This document shows, piece after piece, positions 1-9,513 of a stretch of DNA of 64,000 nt (the first letter of the stretch is position 1; the number at the start of each line of letters is the position of its first letter). This stretch comes from Thermoactinomyces sp. DSM 45892 (GTDB taxonomy: Bacteria > Bacillota > Bacilli > Thermoactinomycetales > Thermoactinomycetaceae), in the NCBI RefSeq assembly GCF_900107305.1, contig NZ_FNPL01000011.1, positions 59,535-123,534 on the forward strand, given 5' to 3'. A program made the position numbers and the translations under genes. The notes under the pieces were generated by a model that was given only the letters and a program-made list of their open reading frames with translations, did not search any database and was not told the DNA's origin.

Positions 1-1
1 T

Positions 2-733
2 GCGGATGCAATCAAGGCAGCAGACCAAATCCAAACATTTAAATTGGTTGTAAAAAATGTAGCTCGTAACTATGGCTTGCATGCAACTTTTATGCCGAAA
101 CCTCTATTTGGTGTCAATGGTTCTGGTATGCACTGTCATCAATCTCTCTTCCGTGGAAACGAAAATGCTTTCTATGATGAGAAGGATGAGCTAGGCTTAT
201 CTGAAACAGCACTTCACTATCTAGCTGGGATCTTAAAACATGCTCGTGCCTTTACAGCAGTGACCAACCCGCTAATCAACTCTTACAAGCGTTTAGTACC
301 TGGTTATGAAGCTCCTTGCTATGTAGCTTGGTCTCCAAAAAACCGTAGCCCGTTAGTTCGTGTGCCTGCTTCACGGGGCCTTAGTACTCGGATTGAGGTG
401 CGTTCTCCAGACCCTGCAGCAAACCCTTACCTAGCACTAGCTACGATGTTAGCGGCAGGCTTAGATGGTATTCGGAACAAACTAGCAGCACCTCCACAAA
501 CAGACCGTAACATCTATGTGATGGATGAGCAAGAGCGTAGAGATGCAGGCATCAACAGCCTACCAGCAAACTTGTTCGAAGCGATTCAAGAGCTGCAAAA
601 CGATACCGTTATCGCAGAGGCGCTTGGTGAACATGCACTTAACCACTTTATAGAAGCAAAAGAAATTGAATGGGATCTATTCCGCACCACTGTTCATGAG
701 TGGGAACGCGATCAATATATGTCTCTCTACTAG
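2..733 (+). CDS. glnA: Glutamine synthetase type I, C-terminal part (5' end outside window)
   Basis: This is the C-terminal 243 codons of a class I glutamine synthetase, which condenses glutamate, ammonia and ATP to glutamine in the cytosol. The reading frame is open from base 2 with no start, so the gene begins upstream. Recognisable blocks are [16 protein letters not shown] (nucleotide and metal binding), the loop [13 protein letters not shown] with its catalytic arginines, and [18 protein letters not shown] near the C-terminus. It ends at TAG 731-733 and is followed by a strong terminator. Only the 3' part is visible, so no statement on glnR linkage or operon membership is possible. Confidence 0.97.
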   Translation, partial: ADAIKAADQIQTFKLVVKNVARNYGLHATFMPKPLFGVNGSGMHCHQSLFRGNENAFYDEKDELGLSETALHYLAGILKHARAFTAVTNPLINSYKRLVPGYEAPCYVAWSPKNRSPLVRVPASRGLSTRIEVRSPDPAANPYLALATMLAAGLDGIRNKLAAPPQTDRNIYVMDEQERRDAGINSLPANLFEAIQELQNDTVIAEALGEHALNHFIEAKEIEWDLFRTTVHEWERDQYMSLY

Positions 734-745
734 GATATATGTAAA

Positions 746-786
746 GCTGAAATCACCTACAGCAAGTAGGCGGTTTCAGCTTTTTT
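746..786 (+). terminator. Rho-independent terminator of glnA
   Basis: A 15-bp imperfect stem (GCTGAAATCACCTAC pairing with GTAGGCGGTTTCAGC around a 5-nt loop) is followed directly by six T. It starts 12 bases after the glnA stop. Confidence 0.9.
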
Positions 787-916
787 ATGTTTTGGATACA
801 GTATAAAGAAATTCTCGTAGTATAGGATGGACTAATGGACCTTTATCAAATACGGCTCTCATAACGGTAGGATGATAACCTGTCTTCATGAATGCTAATA
901 GCTCCTTCATTTGATT

Positions 917-1696
917 TTACCAACTATTATCTTGTTCAAATCCATAATGAGTTAACAATTTTCCTGCATATTCCTTAAAACATGATTTTATTTCATCGTC
1001 AAATTCTTCTCTCCAAGATCCTATTTTTCCTTTTCTAAAAGTACGGGATTTTAAAGGATTGGTATTTCCATTCATTGAATTAACCAATGAAAGCTTATCG
1101 CAGTTCTCTATATCATTCTTTAAAATAAAATCAATTATAGATAAATATATATCATTTTTAGTTGTCTCAGCTATTAAATTTTCAAATGAAATAGGAAGGA
1201 AATTATCAGTTTTTTTATTTAACCATTTGTAAAATGGATCATAGAAATGTAGAAAATTATATTTTTCACTGGTTAATATGGTTAGCAGACGTTGCTTCCT
1301 ACTATGATATCTACTTGTATCTCTTAGTTCCTCTGCCAAAGGATAATTTTTAAAATATCCTTTCTCAATATAATAGACTTTAGAAATTAAGACATCTCTG
1401 GGATCTCTATATAAGTAAATCGATTTGATATTTAATTTCTTCAAGATTTCCATATACTCCGAGTTGTAAACTGCATGACCAAAAAGAAATTCGTTCATTC
1501 TTAAACTCTTCAATTTGTTATCAAATATAACAAGCAATTGTTTATTAAATTTTTCTGGAAAGTAACAAGATAATTCATTTAGTGGGGTTATATCACAGGT
1601 TAGATTAGGAATACCCTTAACTATTTGTAATAGTAGGTTCAGTCCACTCTTCGGAACACTATTTATAATAAATGGAGATAGTTCCACTTTATCCAT
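917..1696 (-). CDS. P-loop sulfotransferase domain protein
   Basis: A cytosolic sulfotransferase of 259 residues, expected to move a sulfuryl group from PAPS to a sugar or other acceptor. The PAPS-binding 5' loop is seen as VPKSGLNLL (residues 14-22). The 3'-phosphate motif is YRDPRDVLISK near residue 100, and the C-terminal RKGKIGSW block is typical of Sulfotransfer_1 proteins. The gene stands alone on the minus strand and is clearly more AT-rich than its neighbours, which suggests horizontal transfer. An APS kinase, which makes PAPS, lies 15 kb away at 16382, so a shared pathway is possible but inferred. The acceptor is unknown. Confidence 0.8.
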   Translation of the reverse strand: MDKVELSPFIINSVPKSGLNLLLQIVKGIPNLTCDITPLNELSCYFPEKFNKQLLVIFDNKLKSLRMNEFLFGHAVYNSEYMEILKKLNIKSIYLYRDPRDVLISKVYYIEKGYFKNYPLAEELRDTSRYHSRKQRLLTILTSEKYNFLHFYDPFYKWLNKKTDNFLPISFENLIAETTKNDIYLSIIDFILKNDIENCDKLSLVNSMNGNTNPLKSRTFRKGKIGSWREEFDDEIKSCFKEYAGKLLTHYGFEQDNSW

Positions 1697-2059
1697 TCCC
1701 CCCTCTATAAATGACGAATATCTCTCGTTCTATACATATAATTTCCAATTCATTGGGAATTTACTCCTTTCATTCTTATGAAAATATAAATAGAATTGTG
1801 ATTCTCCTTCAATAAAATTGGATCTATGTCACGTTAGTGGTAGAAAATAAAAATAAGAGTGTCCTGAAGACAAGCTTAGATCTTCGATAGCTGGAACTTG
1901 GAATCAACCCTTTAAATCCAGCAAACACGAAGAACGAAAAGACGACGAAGAAGCCTTATGGGGTAAAACTCGAATGTTAGCATATTACTCTATAGGACGC
2001 TTGACTCGCCTATTGAACCACATGCTAGGGTGGGGGGGCTAATCACCCCCTCTACTCGA
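1697..2059. other. Intergenic stretch with a possible group II intron 3'-end remnant
   Basis: No convincing gene is seen in these 363 bases. The left part is AT-rich. Bases about 2015-2060 contain ATTGAACCAC, then GGGGGGGCTAATCACCCCC and CTACTCGATT. That layout resembles the end of a bacterial group II intron (stop region of the maturase ORF, domain VI hairpin, 3' splice end), but domain V is missing. It abuts the 3' end of the capA-like gene and may also act as its terminator hairpin on the minus strand. No intact reverse transcriptase is present. Confidence 0.3.
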
Positions 2060-3253
2060 TTATTGTTTTTGAGCTGGATTCGCATAAACGGGAATTGCTT
2101 CGCTAGGACTGACATGTGAAACGGTATTATTCCAAACCGATTTCCATTTGGAAGCTGATAACCCCGGATAAGGTAAGCTGGTTGCTTCTTGTGTCGGTGT
2201 AGGGATAATGGCATATTGTTGCTTCCCATTTGCATTGTACTTATAGACAAAGGTAGGAAGAAAGGAGAATTTTTTTAGCTTCACTTCATTGGTTTTTGGA
2301 TCCTTCTCTAAATCCACATATACAATAATCCCTTCATCTGTATAAGGGTCTTTTTGGTTAGAAACAAAGTTCCCCATGGAATAAATAATATATTTCTCTT
2401 TTCCATCCACATTCATTTTCTCCATCGGCTGTAGTACATGAGGATGACTACCGAAGATAACATCTGCACCCGCTTTAAATACTTTCTCTGCAATCGACTT
2501 TTGACTCTCATTAGGTTTACGTTGGTATTCGACGCCCCAATGGAGTGAGACACAAACTAATTCTGCACCTTCTTTTTTCGCTTGAGCGATATCTTTGGCT
2601 ATCCCAGTTCCGTCTCCAATCAGATTAACAAGATACGGCTTGTCTGATGGAACCGGGATTCCATTTGTAAGCTCTGTATAAGCGAGGAATGCCACTTTGA
2701 TTCCATTTTTTTCGACAATGAGTGGTTTCCGTTTTTCTGCAGAAGGTGAGGTGCCTGTCGTTTTGATTCCACGTTCATTTACGACTTTATGGGTTCGAAT
2801 GGCCCCATCGGCCCCGGTATCCATGGCATGGTTGTTTGATGTGCTTACTACATCAACTCCAGAGTCTTTCAGTGCGTCCACGATCTGGTCAGGTGCATTA
2901 AATTGGGGGAAACCAGAGTACGGCTTAGAGGGACCTGCAAGTGTCATCTCAAAGTTTCCAATCGCGATATCTGCTTGGCTAATATAAGGTTTGACTTCCT
3001 TAAAAAACGAACGAAAGTCGTAGTTGTTTCCTCCTAAGGCACCAGCTTTAATCTGCGGAGTATGCATCATGATGTCCCCAAATGCAGCAATTTGAAGCTT
3101 GCTTGGTGCAGTCTCCTTTTGCTCAGACTTGCTAGGCAGATCACTGTTGCTTTCAGGAGAGATTGCCGCTTTACCAAATGGGAAAAATATAACAAACAAA
3201 ATAACCGTTAAAATAGCTGTGATAATCGATATAATTCGTTTCAAATGTTTCAC
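2060..3253 (-). CDS. CapA family metallophosphatase-fold protein
   Basis: A 397-residue CapA/YwtB-type protein of the calcineurin-like fold. An N-terminal membrane anchor covers residues about 7-30. The fold motifs are FGDIMMH, IGNFEMTLAG, TSNNHAMDTG, SLHWGVEY, GSHPHVLQPM and YSMGNFVSNQ, which supply the metal-binding Asp, Asn and His residues. Family members take part in poly-gamma-glutamate or capsule anchoring outside the membrane. No pgsBC homologues are nearby, so the polymer it serves cannot be named. It is divergent from asnS. Confidence 0.88.
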   Translation of the reverse strand: MKHLKRIISIITAILTVILFVIFFPFGKAAISPESNSDLPSKSEQKETAPSKLQIAAFGDIMMHTPQIKAGALGGNNYDFRSFFKEVKPYISQADIAIGNFEMTLAGPSKPYSGFPQFNAPDQIVDALKDSGVDVVSTSNNHAMDTGADGAIRTHKVVNERGIKTTGTSPSAEKRKPLIVEKNGIKVAFLAYTELTNGIPVPSDKPYLVNLIGDGTGIAKDIAQAKKEGAELVCVSLHWGVEYQRKPNESQKSIAEKVFKAGADVIFGSHPHVLQPMEKMNVDGKEKYIIYSMGNFVSNQKDPYTDEGIIVYVDLEKDPKTNEVKLKKFSFLPTFVYKYNANGKQQYAIIPTPTQEATSLPYPGLSASKWKSVWNNTVSHVSPSEAIPVYANPAQKQ

Positions 3254-3357
3254 TCCTTTGCGTGGCCCGACTTACTATTTAAACGCAATATGTCTATTAT
3301 AGTAGATTTTTTACTTCAAATTCTGTCTAAAATAAGAAAATCCATTGGTCGAATTCG

Positions 3358-3387
3358 TTGACGATGAAAATTTCAGCGGTTTATAAT
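3358..3387 (+). promoter_or_regulatory. Sigma-A promoter of asnS
   Basis: TTGACG at 3358-3363 and a perfect TATAAT at 3382-3387 are separated by 18 bases, placing transcription start near 3394, just before asnS. No T-box leader is visible between them. Confidence 0.7.
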
Positions 3388-3419
3388 GGAAAGAAGCGTC
3401 TGAACAGATGGGGGTATTT

Positions 3420-4715
3420 ATGTCAATGATAACAATACGTGAAGTCTCAGCATATGTAGGAAAAGAAGTTACCATAGGGGTATGGATGTATAATAAACGT
3501 TCCAGTGGTAAAATTCAATTCTTACAATTACGAGATGGGACAGGCACGATTCAAGGTGTTTTAGTGCGGAATCAGGTGGCTTCCGAAATTTGGGATGAAG
3601 CAAAACTTTTGACGATGGAAAGTTCATTATATGTTACGGGAACCATTCGTCAAGATGATCGAGCTCCTTCTGGTTTTGAACTCGACGTAACAAGCGTGAA
3701 AACAATTCAAGTTGCCGAAGAGTATCCAATCGCGAAAAAAGAGCATGGCACCGATTTCCTTATGGATCATCGTCATCTCTGGATCCGTTCTGCCCGTCAA
3801 GCAGCGATTCTTTGTGTTCGTGCAGAAATCATTCGGGCGATTCAACTATTTTTAGATCAAAAAGGCTTTACATTAGTAGACTCGCCGATTTTAACACCAT
3901 CTTCCTGTGAAGGTACAACCAATTTGTTTCATACCAAGTACTTTGATGAAGATGCTTACCTGTCACAAAGTGGACAGCTATATGCAGAAGCGGCAGCAAT
4001 GGCATTAAATAAGGTGTATTCTTTCGGGCCTACATTTCGTGCGGAGAAGTCCAAGACGCGTCGTCATTTAATAGAATTTTGGATGATTGAACCGGAAATG
4101 GCATTTGTGGACCATGAAGGAAACCTAGAATATCAAGAGCAGATGCTCGAGTTTGTAGCTCAATCCGTTTTGCAAAACTGTCAAACCGAATTACAAACCC
4201 TTGAGCGCGATATTTCGAAGTTAGAGAAGATTAAAGCGCCATTCCCGCGAATTACATATGATGAGGCGATCGAGTTATTACATCGTGAAGGCTTTGAGGA
4301 TATTCAGTGGGGAGAAGATTTTGGTGCGCCTCATGAGACAAAAATTGCCGAAAGCTTTGATAAACCTGTATTTATTACGCATTATCCAACGGAGATTAAA
4401 TCTTTCTACATGAAACCAGATCCGAACAAACCGGAAGTGGTACTATGTGCGGATTTGATTGCTCCAGAAGGTTATGGAGAAATTATAGGTGGATCACAGC
4501 GGATTGACGATCTTGAGCTATTAACTAAGCGGTATGAGGAACATAGCTTACCCAAAGAAGCTTATGCTTGGTATCTAGATCTGCGTAAATACGGAAGTGT
4601 TCCTCATTCTGGATTTGGGCTTGGACTAGAGAGAACGGTTGCTTGGATTTGTGGCTTGGATCATGTACGGGAAACCATTCCATTCCCTCGTATGTTAAAT
4701 CGTCTCTATCCTTAA
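3420..4715 (+). CDS. asnS: Asparaginyl-tRNA synthetase
   Basis: Class IIb aminoacyl-tRNA synthetase that charges tRNA-Asn. The N-terminal OB-fold anticodon-binding domain covers residues about 1-105 ([20 protein letters not shown]), and the class II catalytic domain follows. Motif 2 is [19 protein letters not shown] and motif 3 is [15 protein letters not shown]. The start at 3420 gives 431 residues and aligns with the usual Bacillus N-terminus (M-x-x-T-I). An in-frame ATG at 3408 would add four residues and has a poorer ribosome binding site. As in B. subtilis, dnaD follows directly. Confidence 0.96.
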   Translation: MSMITIREVSAYVGKEVTIGVWMYNKRSSGKIQFLQLRDGTGTIQGVLVRNQVASEIWDEAKLLTMESSLYVTGTIRQDDRAPSGFELDVTSVKTIQVAEEYPIAKKEHGTDFLMDHRHLWIRSARQAAILCVRAEIIRAIQLFLDQKGFTLVDSPILTPSSCEGTTNLFHTKYFDEDAYLSQSGQLYAEAAAMALNKVYSFGPTFRAEKSKTRRHLIEFWMIEPEMAFVDHEGNLEYQEQMLEFVAQSVLQNCQTELQTLERDISKLEKIKAPFPRITYDEAIELLHREGFEDIQWGEDFGAPHETKIAESFDKPVFITHYPTEIKSFYMKPDPNKPEVVLCADLIAPEGYGEIIGGSQRIDDLELLTKRYEEHSLPKEAYAWYLDLRKYGSVPHSGFGLGLERTVAWICGLDHVRETIPFPRMLNRLYP

Positions 4716-4717
4716 TA

Positions 4718-4771
4718 AAAGGAAAAGCATCTACTAATCGGATTTTATGATGAAGATGCTTTTCCTTTTTT
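4718..4771 (+). terminator. Terminator of asnS
   Basis: GGAAAAGCATCT (4721-4732) pairs with AGATGCTTTTCC (4754-4765), followed by a T run. It starts immediately after the asnS stop. Confidence 0.88.
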
Positions 4772-4836
4772 CAAGACTATTTTATTAAATAATTCGTGGT
4801 ATAGTTAAAGGATGAAGTAAGCGAGGTGGGTGTTTC

Positions 4837-5556
4837 TTGGAACAATCTGGGTCTATTCAGACAACATTAGTTAATTTTCTGTTGCAAGGATCGGTGTCTG
4901 TACCAGTTATCCTTTTACAAGAATATAAGCAGGTTGGTTTAACAGAGAAAGATGTTATGATTCTCATCCATCTGATCAATTTTCAAGAGAAGGAATGGAA
5001 TCCACTTCCTTCGATTCAATTGTTAGAATCTCGTATGCATATGAACTATGAAGAGATAAGCAATGCTCTTCATCACATGGTGCAACATGGTTTTATCGAA
5101 TTGGAAGATGTTACGGATGAAAATGGACTTCAATCTGAAAGATATTCGTTAACTCCACTCTACAGACAGCTAGCCGCTAATTATATTGGTCGCCAAACAC
5201 CTGAAATAGAAGAAGAAAATGCTTACCAAGGTCTATTTCAATTATTTGAGAGAGAATTTGGGAGGGCTTTATCTCCGTTTGAGTGTGAGACATTGTCGCG
5301 GTGGATCGATGAAGATGGATACTCGGATGATTTAATAGAGGCAGCATTACGAGAAGCTGTTTTTTGCGGAAAAGTAAGCTTTCGTTACATAGATCGAATC
5401 CTATTGGAATGGGAGAGAAATCAAATTCAAACTTCGGAGCAAGCTTTTGAATATACAAGACGTTTTCGATCCAAAGGAGTTTTGTATAAGCAAATGAAGC
5501 CGACAGAGGTGGATGCAGGAAATTTTTCCTTTTATAACTGGGTAAGTCAAGAATAG
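4837..5556 (+). CDS. dnaD: DNA replication protein DnaD
   Basis: A 239-residue DnaD, close to the usual 230. The N-terminal winged-helix oligomerisation domain covers about residues 10-110. The C-terminal DnaB_2/DDBH2 domain lies at about 125-205 (FEREFGRALSPFECETLSRWID and the aromatic-rich end). It works with DnaB and DnaI in loading the replicative helicase at oriC and stalled forks. The TTG start at 4837 sits 7 bases after GAGGTGGG. The asnS-dnaD order matches Bacillus, but nth does not follow. Confidence 0.9.
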   Translation: MEQSGSIQTTLVNFLLQGSVSVPVILLQEYKQVGLTEKDVMILIHLINFQEKEWNPLPSIQLLESRMHMNYEEISNALHHMVQHGFIELEDVTDENGLQSERYSLTPLYRQLAANYIGRQTPEIEEENAYQGLFQLFEREFGRALSPFECETLSRWIDEDGYSDDLIEAALREAVFCGKVSFRYIDRILLEWERNQIQTSEQAFEYTRRFRSKGVLYKQMKPTEVDAGNFSFYNWVSQE

Positions 5557-5594
5557 ACGTATGCTGACAACCAATCAGCATACGTCTATTTTTC
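5554..5594 (+). terminator. Terminator of dnaD
   Basis: A 14-bp perfect stem (TAGACGTATGCTGA with TCAGCATACGTCTA, 5554-5588) begins at the stop codon itself and is followed by five T. Confidence 0.9.
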
Positions 5595-5619
5595 TAGATA
5601 GGGGACAAATATACTTGTG

Positions 5620-5645
5620 ACTTTTCTCACTTCAGGCATAATCTA
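5620..5645 (+). promoter_or_regulatory. Candidate sigma-K-type promoter
   Basis: AC at 5620-5621, then 15 bases, then CATAATCTA at 5637-5645 fits the late mother-cell consensus AC-N15/17-CATAnnnTA. It lies just upstream of a gene of the YheC/D spore-coat type, which makes late sporulation expression plausible. It is a short motif, so it could be chance. Confidence 0.4.
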
Positions 5646-5662
5646 ATTGAAATAGGAGGGAG

Positions 5663-7891
5663 GTGGAGGTCTTGTCGCGAATAGGCATTCTCATTAGTCA
5701 GAAGATTTTATCTGATTGCTTGCGTCAGCGATCAGCATATGAATCCTTCGTTATGTACCATCGATTTGCGAAAAGAGAAGGTCTTACTCCCATTTTCTTT
5801 ACCATTTCTCACGTGAATTTCAGGAATCGCACTGTGAAGGGTTTTCGATATAGAGAAGAACAAAATACATTTCAAAGAGTAACTGTCCCAATACCGGCTA
5901 TCATCCATAATCGAGTGAAGCCCGTGAATACGAAAAAGCAAGTAGACCAACTAGTAAGAACACCTGGTGTAACCGTATTTAACCAAGATAATCGTTTGAA
6001 TAAGTGGAAGGTACATCAAGATTTATCTCAATTTCCAGAGATTGCTCCTTATCTTCCCACAACGGAGCTGCTTTCTGTAAACAATTGGCGAATATTACAG
6101 GAGCAATACCCGGCTATCTATGTGAAGCCTTTGGAAAAAAGTTTAGGGATTGATATATGTCGTATCGATCAACAGGAAAATATATGGCGAATGATACATT
6201 CTACAGGAGTAAAGGAAACATATCCAAACTCTGAACTGGAAATTCAGTTAGGAAGAAAAGCTGAAAAAGAGGAGTTCTTAATTCAACAAGCTATTACAGT
6301 TCAGACCATTCATGATCAAGCGGTTGACTTCCGTATAGCAGTTCAAAAAGGAGTGAATGGGGAGTGGACCGTCTCTGGTATGGTTGCCCGCCTAGGTGTG
6401 AAGCACGGGATTGCGACTAATTTAGCTGTTGGTGGGAAATCGAAGAAGATAGACGAGGTTTTATGTGATCTAGAGATAAACGATCCTCAGGAGATGAAGG
6501 AGAGGATCGAAAGGTTGGTAATTCTAGCGGCTCAAAAGCTTGAAACGACTAATCCTGGCTTAGCCGATTTAGGATTTGATATTGCGATTGATGTAGATGA
6601 AAAAATTTGGATTATTGAAGTGAACGGTCGAGATCTTCGAATTACGTTTTATCAAGCACAAGATTTTGATTCATGGCATAAGACCATACAGAGCCCCATG
6701 CAATATGCAGGGTATCTTGCAAGGAAAATGATCCAGAAGCAACAAGAGAGACCCAAAATTAGTATTGTTACTCCCGGGAGTTTACCCGTTGATGAAGCAG
6801 GGAGTGGTTCAGTAGAAATCTGTTCGCGTCAGATTACAAATCATCTAAGTCATCTGTTACCTGTTACATTAATAGGGGCTCATATTCATCATTTCAAGGA
6901 AGTTCCGGCTCGGCAAGTTAATATTTCTGCTGAACGGAAGCGTTATCGAAAAGAAGTGGCGAAGTATTTGCTCCATCATCCAAGTCAGATTATCCAATTT
7001 GAAAATCGCCCCATCTGGATAATGAATCCCCCTGTTCAAAAGTTACCAGGAAAAAAGGTTCTTTTTCTTCACTCAGAAACCTATATTAGAGCCCCATACA
7101 TCAATCCGAAAGAAAGAAGCAAGATTTTAAAGAAATACGATATGATCTTGGTAAATAGTCAGTTTCTCCGATCACGAGTGATTGAGATGGAGGGTAGTCT
7201 CTCTGATCGTTGCCATGTGGTGCCACTCGGTGTAAATTTAGATATGTTTCCTTCTATTCATGAACCGGACCGTCTACAAAATCGAATTTTAGAACGCCAA
7301 AAGCGAAATCTTGGTGGAAAGCCTGTCCTGCTTTTCGTAGGACGACTCATTCCCCAAAAAGGCCTCCATCATCTGCTAGAAGCGTTTGTAGAAGTAGTGA
7401 AACAAGAGCCAGATGCGAAGTTATTGATTGCTGGAAGTAGTTATTATGGCAAAGAGATTGAGACCGAATATCTTAAAAAATGTAGGAAAATAGTAGAGCC
7501 GTGTGCAACACAAGTTGAATGGTTAGGTTATGTGCCAAATGATCAGCTTCCCTCTATCTACCAACTTGCAGATTTGCTAGTCACACCATCAGTAGGAAAT
7601 GAATCTTTTGGTCTAGTAAATCTGGAAGCGATGGCCACTGGATTACCTATTTTAAGTACCTCTGTGGGAGGAATTGGAGAAGTTGTCCAGGATGGAGTAA
7701 ACGGAAAACTATTATCTCCAGACATTCTGAGCAAACGGATCGAGAAGACTGTACTACATTGGCTAAATAATCCACAGCTATTAAAAGAAATGGGAAAACA
7801 ATCTCGTAAAATGATAGAAGAAAAGTTTAGCTGGAAGCGAGTTGCGGAGGATTTAAAAAGCTATTATCAGTTACTGATGAGAGGAGAGTAA
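5663..7891 (+). CDS. YheC/YheD-type ATP-grasp protein fused to a GT4 glycosyltransferase
   Basis: A 742-residue two-domain protein. Residues about 5-350 match the YheC/YheD endospore coat-associated ATP-grasp family (SRIGILISQ, IYVKPLEKSLGIDI, FRIAVQKG, WIIEVNGRD). Residues about 365-740 form a GT-B, GT4-type glycosyltransferase resembling CotSA: VNSQFLRSRVIEMEG, FVGRLIPQKGLHHL and an EX7E motif in ESFGLVNLEAMATG near residue 650. In Bacillus these activities are separate coat proteins, so the fusion joins a likely ligase to a sugar transferase. GTG 5663 or TTG 5672 may be the start; TTG 5672 has better spacing (7) to GGAGGT. A sigma-K-like promoter lies upstream. The substrate is unknown. 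Confidence 0.85.
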   Translation: MEVLSRIGILISQKILSDCLRQRSAYESFVMYHRFAKREGLTPIFFTISHVNFRNRTVKGFRYREEQNTFQRVTVPIPAIIHNRVKPVNTKKQVDQLVRTPGVTVFNQDNRLNKWKVHQDLSQFPEIAPYLPTTELLSVNNWRILQEQYPAIYVKPLEKSLGIDICRIDQQENIWRMIHSTGVKETYPNSELEIQLGRKAEKEEFLIQQAITVQTIHDQAVDFRIAVQKGVNGEWTVSGMVARLGVKHGIATNLAVGGKSKKIDEVLCDLEINDPQEMKERIERLVILAAQKLETTNPGLADLGFDIAIDVDEKIWIIEVNGRDLRITFYQAQDFDSWHKTIQSPMQYAGYLARKMIQKQQERPKISIVTPGSLPVDEAGSGSVEICSRQITNHLSHLLPVTLIGAHIHHFKEVPARQVNISAERKRYRKEVAKYLLHHPSQIIQFENRPIWIMNPPVQKLPGKKVLFLHSETYIRAPYINPKERSKILKKYDMILVNSQFLRSRVIEMEGSLSDRCHVVPLGVNLDMFPSIHEPDRLQNRILERQKRNLGGKPVLLFVGRLIPQKGLHHLLEAFVEVVKQEPDAKLLIAGSSYYGKEIETEYLKKCRKIVEPCATQVEWLGYVPNDQLPSIYQLADLLVTPSVGNESFGLVNLEAMATGLPILSTSVGGIGEVVQDGVNGKLLSPDILSKRIEKTVLHWLNNPQLLKEMGKQSRKMIEEKFSWKRVAEDLKSYYQLLMRGE

Positions 7892-7897
7892 AAAAGA

Positions 7898-7937
7898 GAG
7901 CTGGGGATCTATATACTCCAGCTCCAGACTGGTTTTT
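7898..7937 (+). terminator. Weak hairpin after the ATP-grasp/GT fusion
   Basis: GAGCTGG (7898-7904) pairs with CCAGCTC (7918-7924), and a short T run follows at 7933. The rest of the 250-base gap before ctaG is AT-rich with no further gene seen. Confidence 0.45.
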
Positions 7938-8143
7938 AATACAAACAAAATTTTACATACAGGAGAAATTGTTCACAAACTACATATTTAGATTGAAGTT
8001 ATTAAGATAGTAAAAAGGATATTTTGTTCAATCATTCACATATTCTTTAAAGTGTCACAAAGAGGCTTTTTGTTATGTGTCCAATATGTGATAAGATGTG
8101 GTTGGTAGTAATCTCGAGTTAAGGTATGGGAGGAGGACTTCCA

Positions 8144-8995
8144 ATGTCTTTTTATGATTTTATGCAGTTATTTTTATATGCTGCTAACTGGAATTTGCAA
8201 TTAAACTTATTATTTATTGGACTTGCTGTTGTATATTTACTTATCACAGGACCGTACCGACATAAATTTCCTGGCAAGGATCCGGTTTCTGTTTCTCAGA
8301 AATTGTATTTTATGTTTGCGCTACTTATCGCCAATCTAGCGATAAGTAGCCCGTTAGATCTCTTGGCGCATGAGTTGTTTAGTATGCATATGCTCCAGAT
8401 GTCGTTATTATTTATCGTGCTTCCACCATTTTTATGGCTTGGTATTCCAGATTGGATGATTCGGCCAGTAATTGAATGTAAGGGAATCCGTCCAGTATTT
8501 CGCTTTTTAACAGGCCCCATCGTGATCCTTTTTTTATTCAATGGTGCCATTTCTCTATACCATGTGCCCATTGTTTTTGATGCTATCATGGAAAGTCATT
8601 TCTTACACTTTGTGTCCCATACGATTCTACTGATTCTGGCTTTGTGCATGTGGTGGCCTATTGTTTGTCCGGTTCCAGAATGGGATAAAACGAAGCCATT
8701 GTTCAAGTTAGCCTTTATCTTTTTAAATGGGTTCTTGCTGACACCTGCGTGTGCTCTCATCATGTTTGGGGATCATGTGCTATTTGATACGTATCGTCAA
8801 ATGTCTCAGCTTGCACCGATTTTAACTCCTCTAAATGATCAGCAACTAGGTGGAGTTATTATGAAGATTGTGCAAGAACTCGTTTATATATCAGCTATTG
8901 GGATTGTCCTAAAAAGATGGATGAAAGAGCAAAAGAAAGAAGATGAGCGTGATTTGGCAGAGCTTATGTCTAGAAAGCCAGTTACGGAAGAGTAA
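8144..8995 (+). CDS. ctaG: Cytochrome c oxidase assembly factor CtaG (caa3_CtaG family)
   Basis: A polytopic membrane protein of 283 residues with about seven hydrophobic segments and conserved histidines (LLAHELFSMHMLQM, HFLHFVSHTILL, FGDHVLF). The Bacillus CtaG family is needed to assemble active caa3-type cytochrome c oxidase, probably in copper delivery. ATG 8144 is preferred because GGGAGGAGG ends 7 bases upstream. An upstream ATG at 8126 would overlap that site. A lipoprotein cytochrome c follows 21 bases later, consistent with a respiratory pair. Confidence 0.9.
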   Translation: MSFYDFMQLFLYAANWNLQLNLLFIGLAVVYLLITGPYRHKFPGKDPVSVSQKLYFMFALLIANLAISSPLDLLAHELFSMHMLQMSLLFIVLPPFLWLGIPDWMIRPVIECKGIRPVFRFLTGPIVILFLFNGAISLYHVPIVFDAIMESHFLHFVSHTILLILALCMWWPIVCPVPEWDKTKPLFKLAFIFLNGFLLTPACALIMFGDHVLFDTYRQMSQLAPILTPLNDQQLGGVIMKIVQELVYISAIGIVLKRWMKEQKKEDERDLAELMSRKPVTEE

Positions 8996-9016
8996 TGAAA
9001 TAGGAGAGTGTTATGC

Positions 9017-9343
9017 ATGAAGAAGGGTTGGATTGCTGTTTTAACATGTAGTTTTATATTGATAACCGCTTGCTCAGGTCAAACTAAATCAACTACTGAT
9101 GCGCCTCCTACGGTAGATGCTGGGACGCCAGAAGCTACTTATCAAAAAAATTGTATGAACTGTCACGGGATGAATTTGCAGGGAGGAATTGGTCCTGATC
9201 TTACGAAAGTTGGTAGCAAGCTGAGTAAAGAGGATATTCACAACATCTTGGAAAAAGGCAAGGGCCGTATGCCTGCACAAAAAAGCTATATTAGTGCAGA
9301 GGACTTAGAGAAATTGTCGACATGGCTCTCAGAAAAGAAATAA
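9017..9343 (+). CDS. cccB: Membrane-anchored c-type cytochrome (cytochrome c551, CccB-like)
   Basis: A 108-residue lipoprotein cytochrome. The signal peptide ends in the lipobox LITAC (acylated Cys about residue 18), a Thr/Pro-rich linker follows, and the haem site CMNCH comes next. The distal Met ligand is expected in KGRMPAQ, and the C-terminus WLSEKK matches CccB of B. subtilis. It carries electrons to a terminal oxidase on the outer face of the membrane. ATG 9017 is chosen because the signal peptide begins there; GTG 9008 would add three residues. It probably forms a transcription unit with ctaG. Confidence 0.88.
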   Translation: MKKGWIAVLTCSFILITACSGQTKSTTDAPPTVDAGTPEATYQKNCMNCHGMNLQGGIGPDLTKVGSKLSKEDIHNILEKGKGRMPAQKSYISAEDLEKLSTWLSEKK

Positions 9344-9355
9344 TGAAAATGAGGA

Positions 9356-9388
9356 AACAGTTCTATATATGAAGAGCTGTTTTTTCTT
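9356..9388 (+). terminator. Terminator after cccB-like gene
   Basis: AACAGTTCT (9356-9364) pairs with AGAGCTGTT (9373-9381), followed by T-rich sequence. Confidence 0.8.
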
Positions 9389-9445
9389 TTGGCTTAAAAT
9401 GCTGTGTGAATGTAATAAAAAATTCATATGCTTGTTATAAAGGGA

Positions 9446-9463
9446 TTGAATGAAACCATTCAA
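9446..9463. promoter_or_regulatory. Inverted repeat upstream of the XRE-TPR gene
   Basis: TTGAATG (9446-9452) and CATTCAA (9457-9463) form a perfect 7-bp dyad with a 4-base spacer, 50 bases before the regulator start. This is a candidate autoregulatory operator, supported by symmetry alone. Confidence 0.35.
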
Positions 9464-9513
9464 AGTATTATAATTCATACGATTAACTTAAAAAATTTAA
9501 GTAGGTGTCTATC

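Noticed and set aside
1990..2250. Minus-strand ORF overlapping the 3' end of the capA-like gene
   Set aside because: It lies in another frame of a clear coding region and has no family resemblance or ribosome binding site.
3254..3407. Possible T-box leader before asnS
   Set aside because: No T-box sequence or antiterminator pairing is visible; a sigma-A promoter lies close to the start codon instead.
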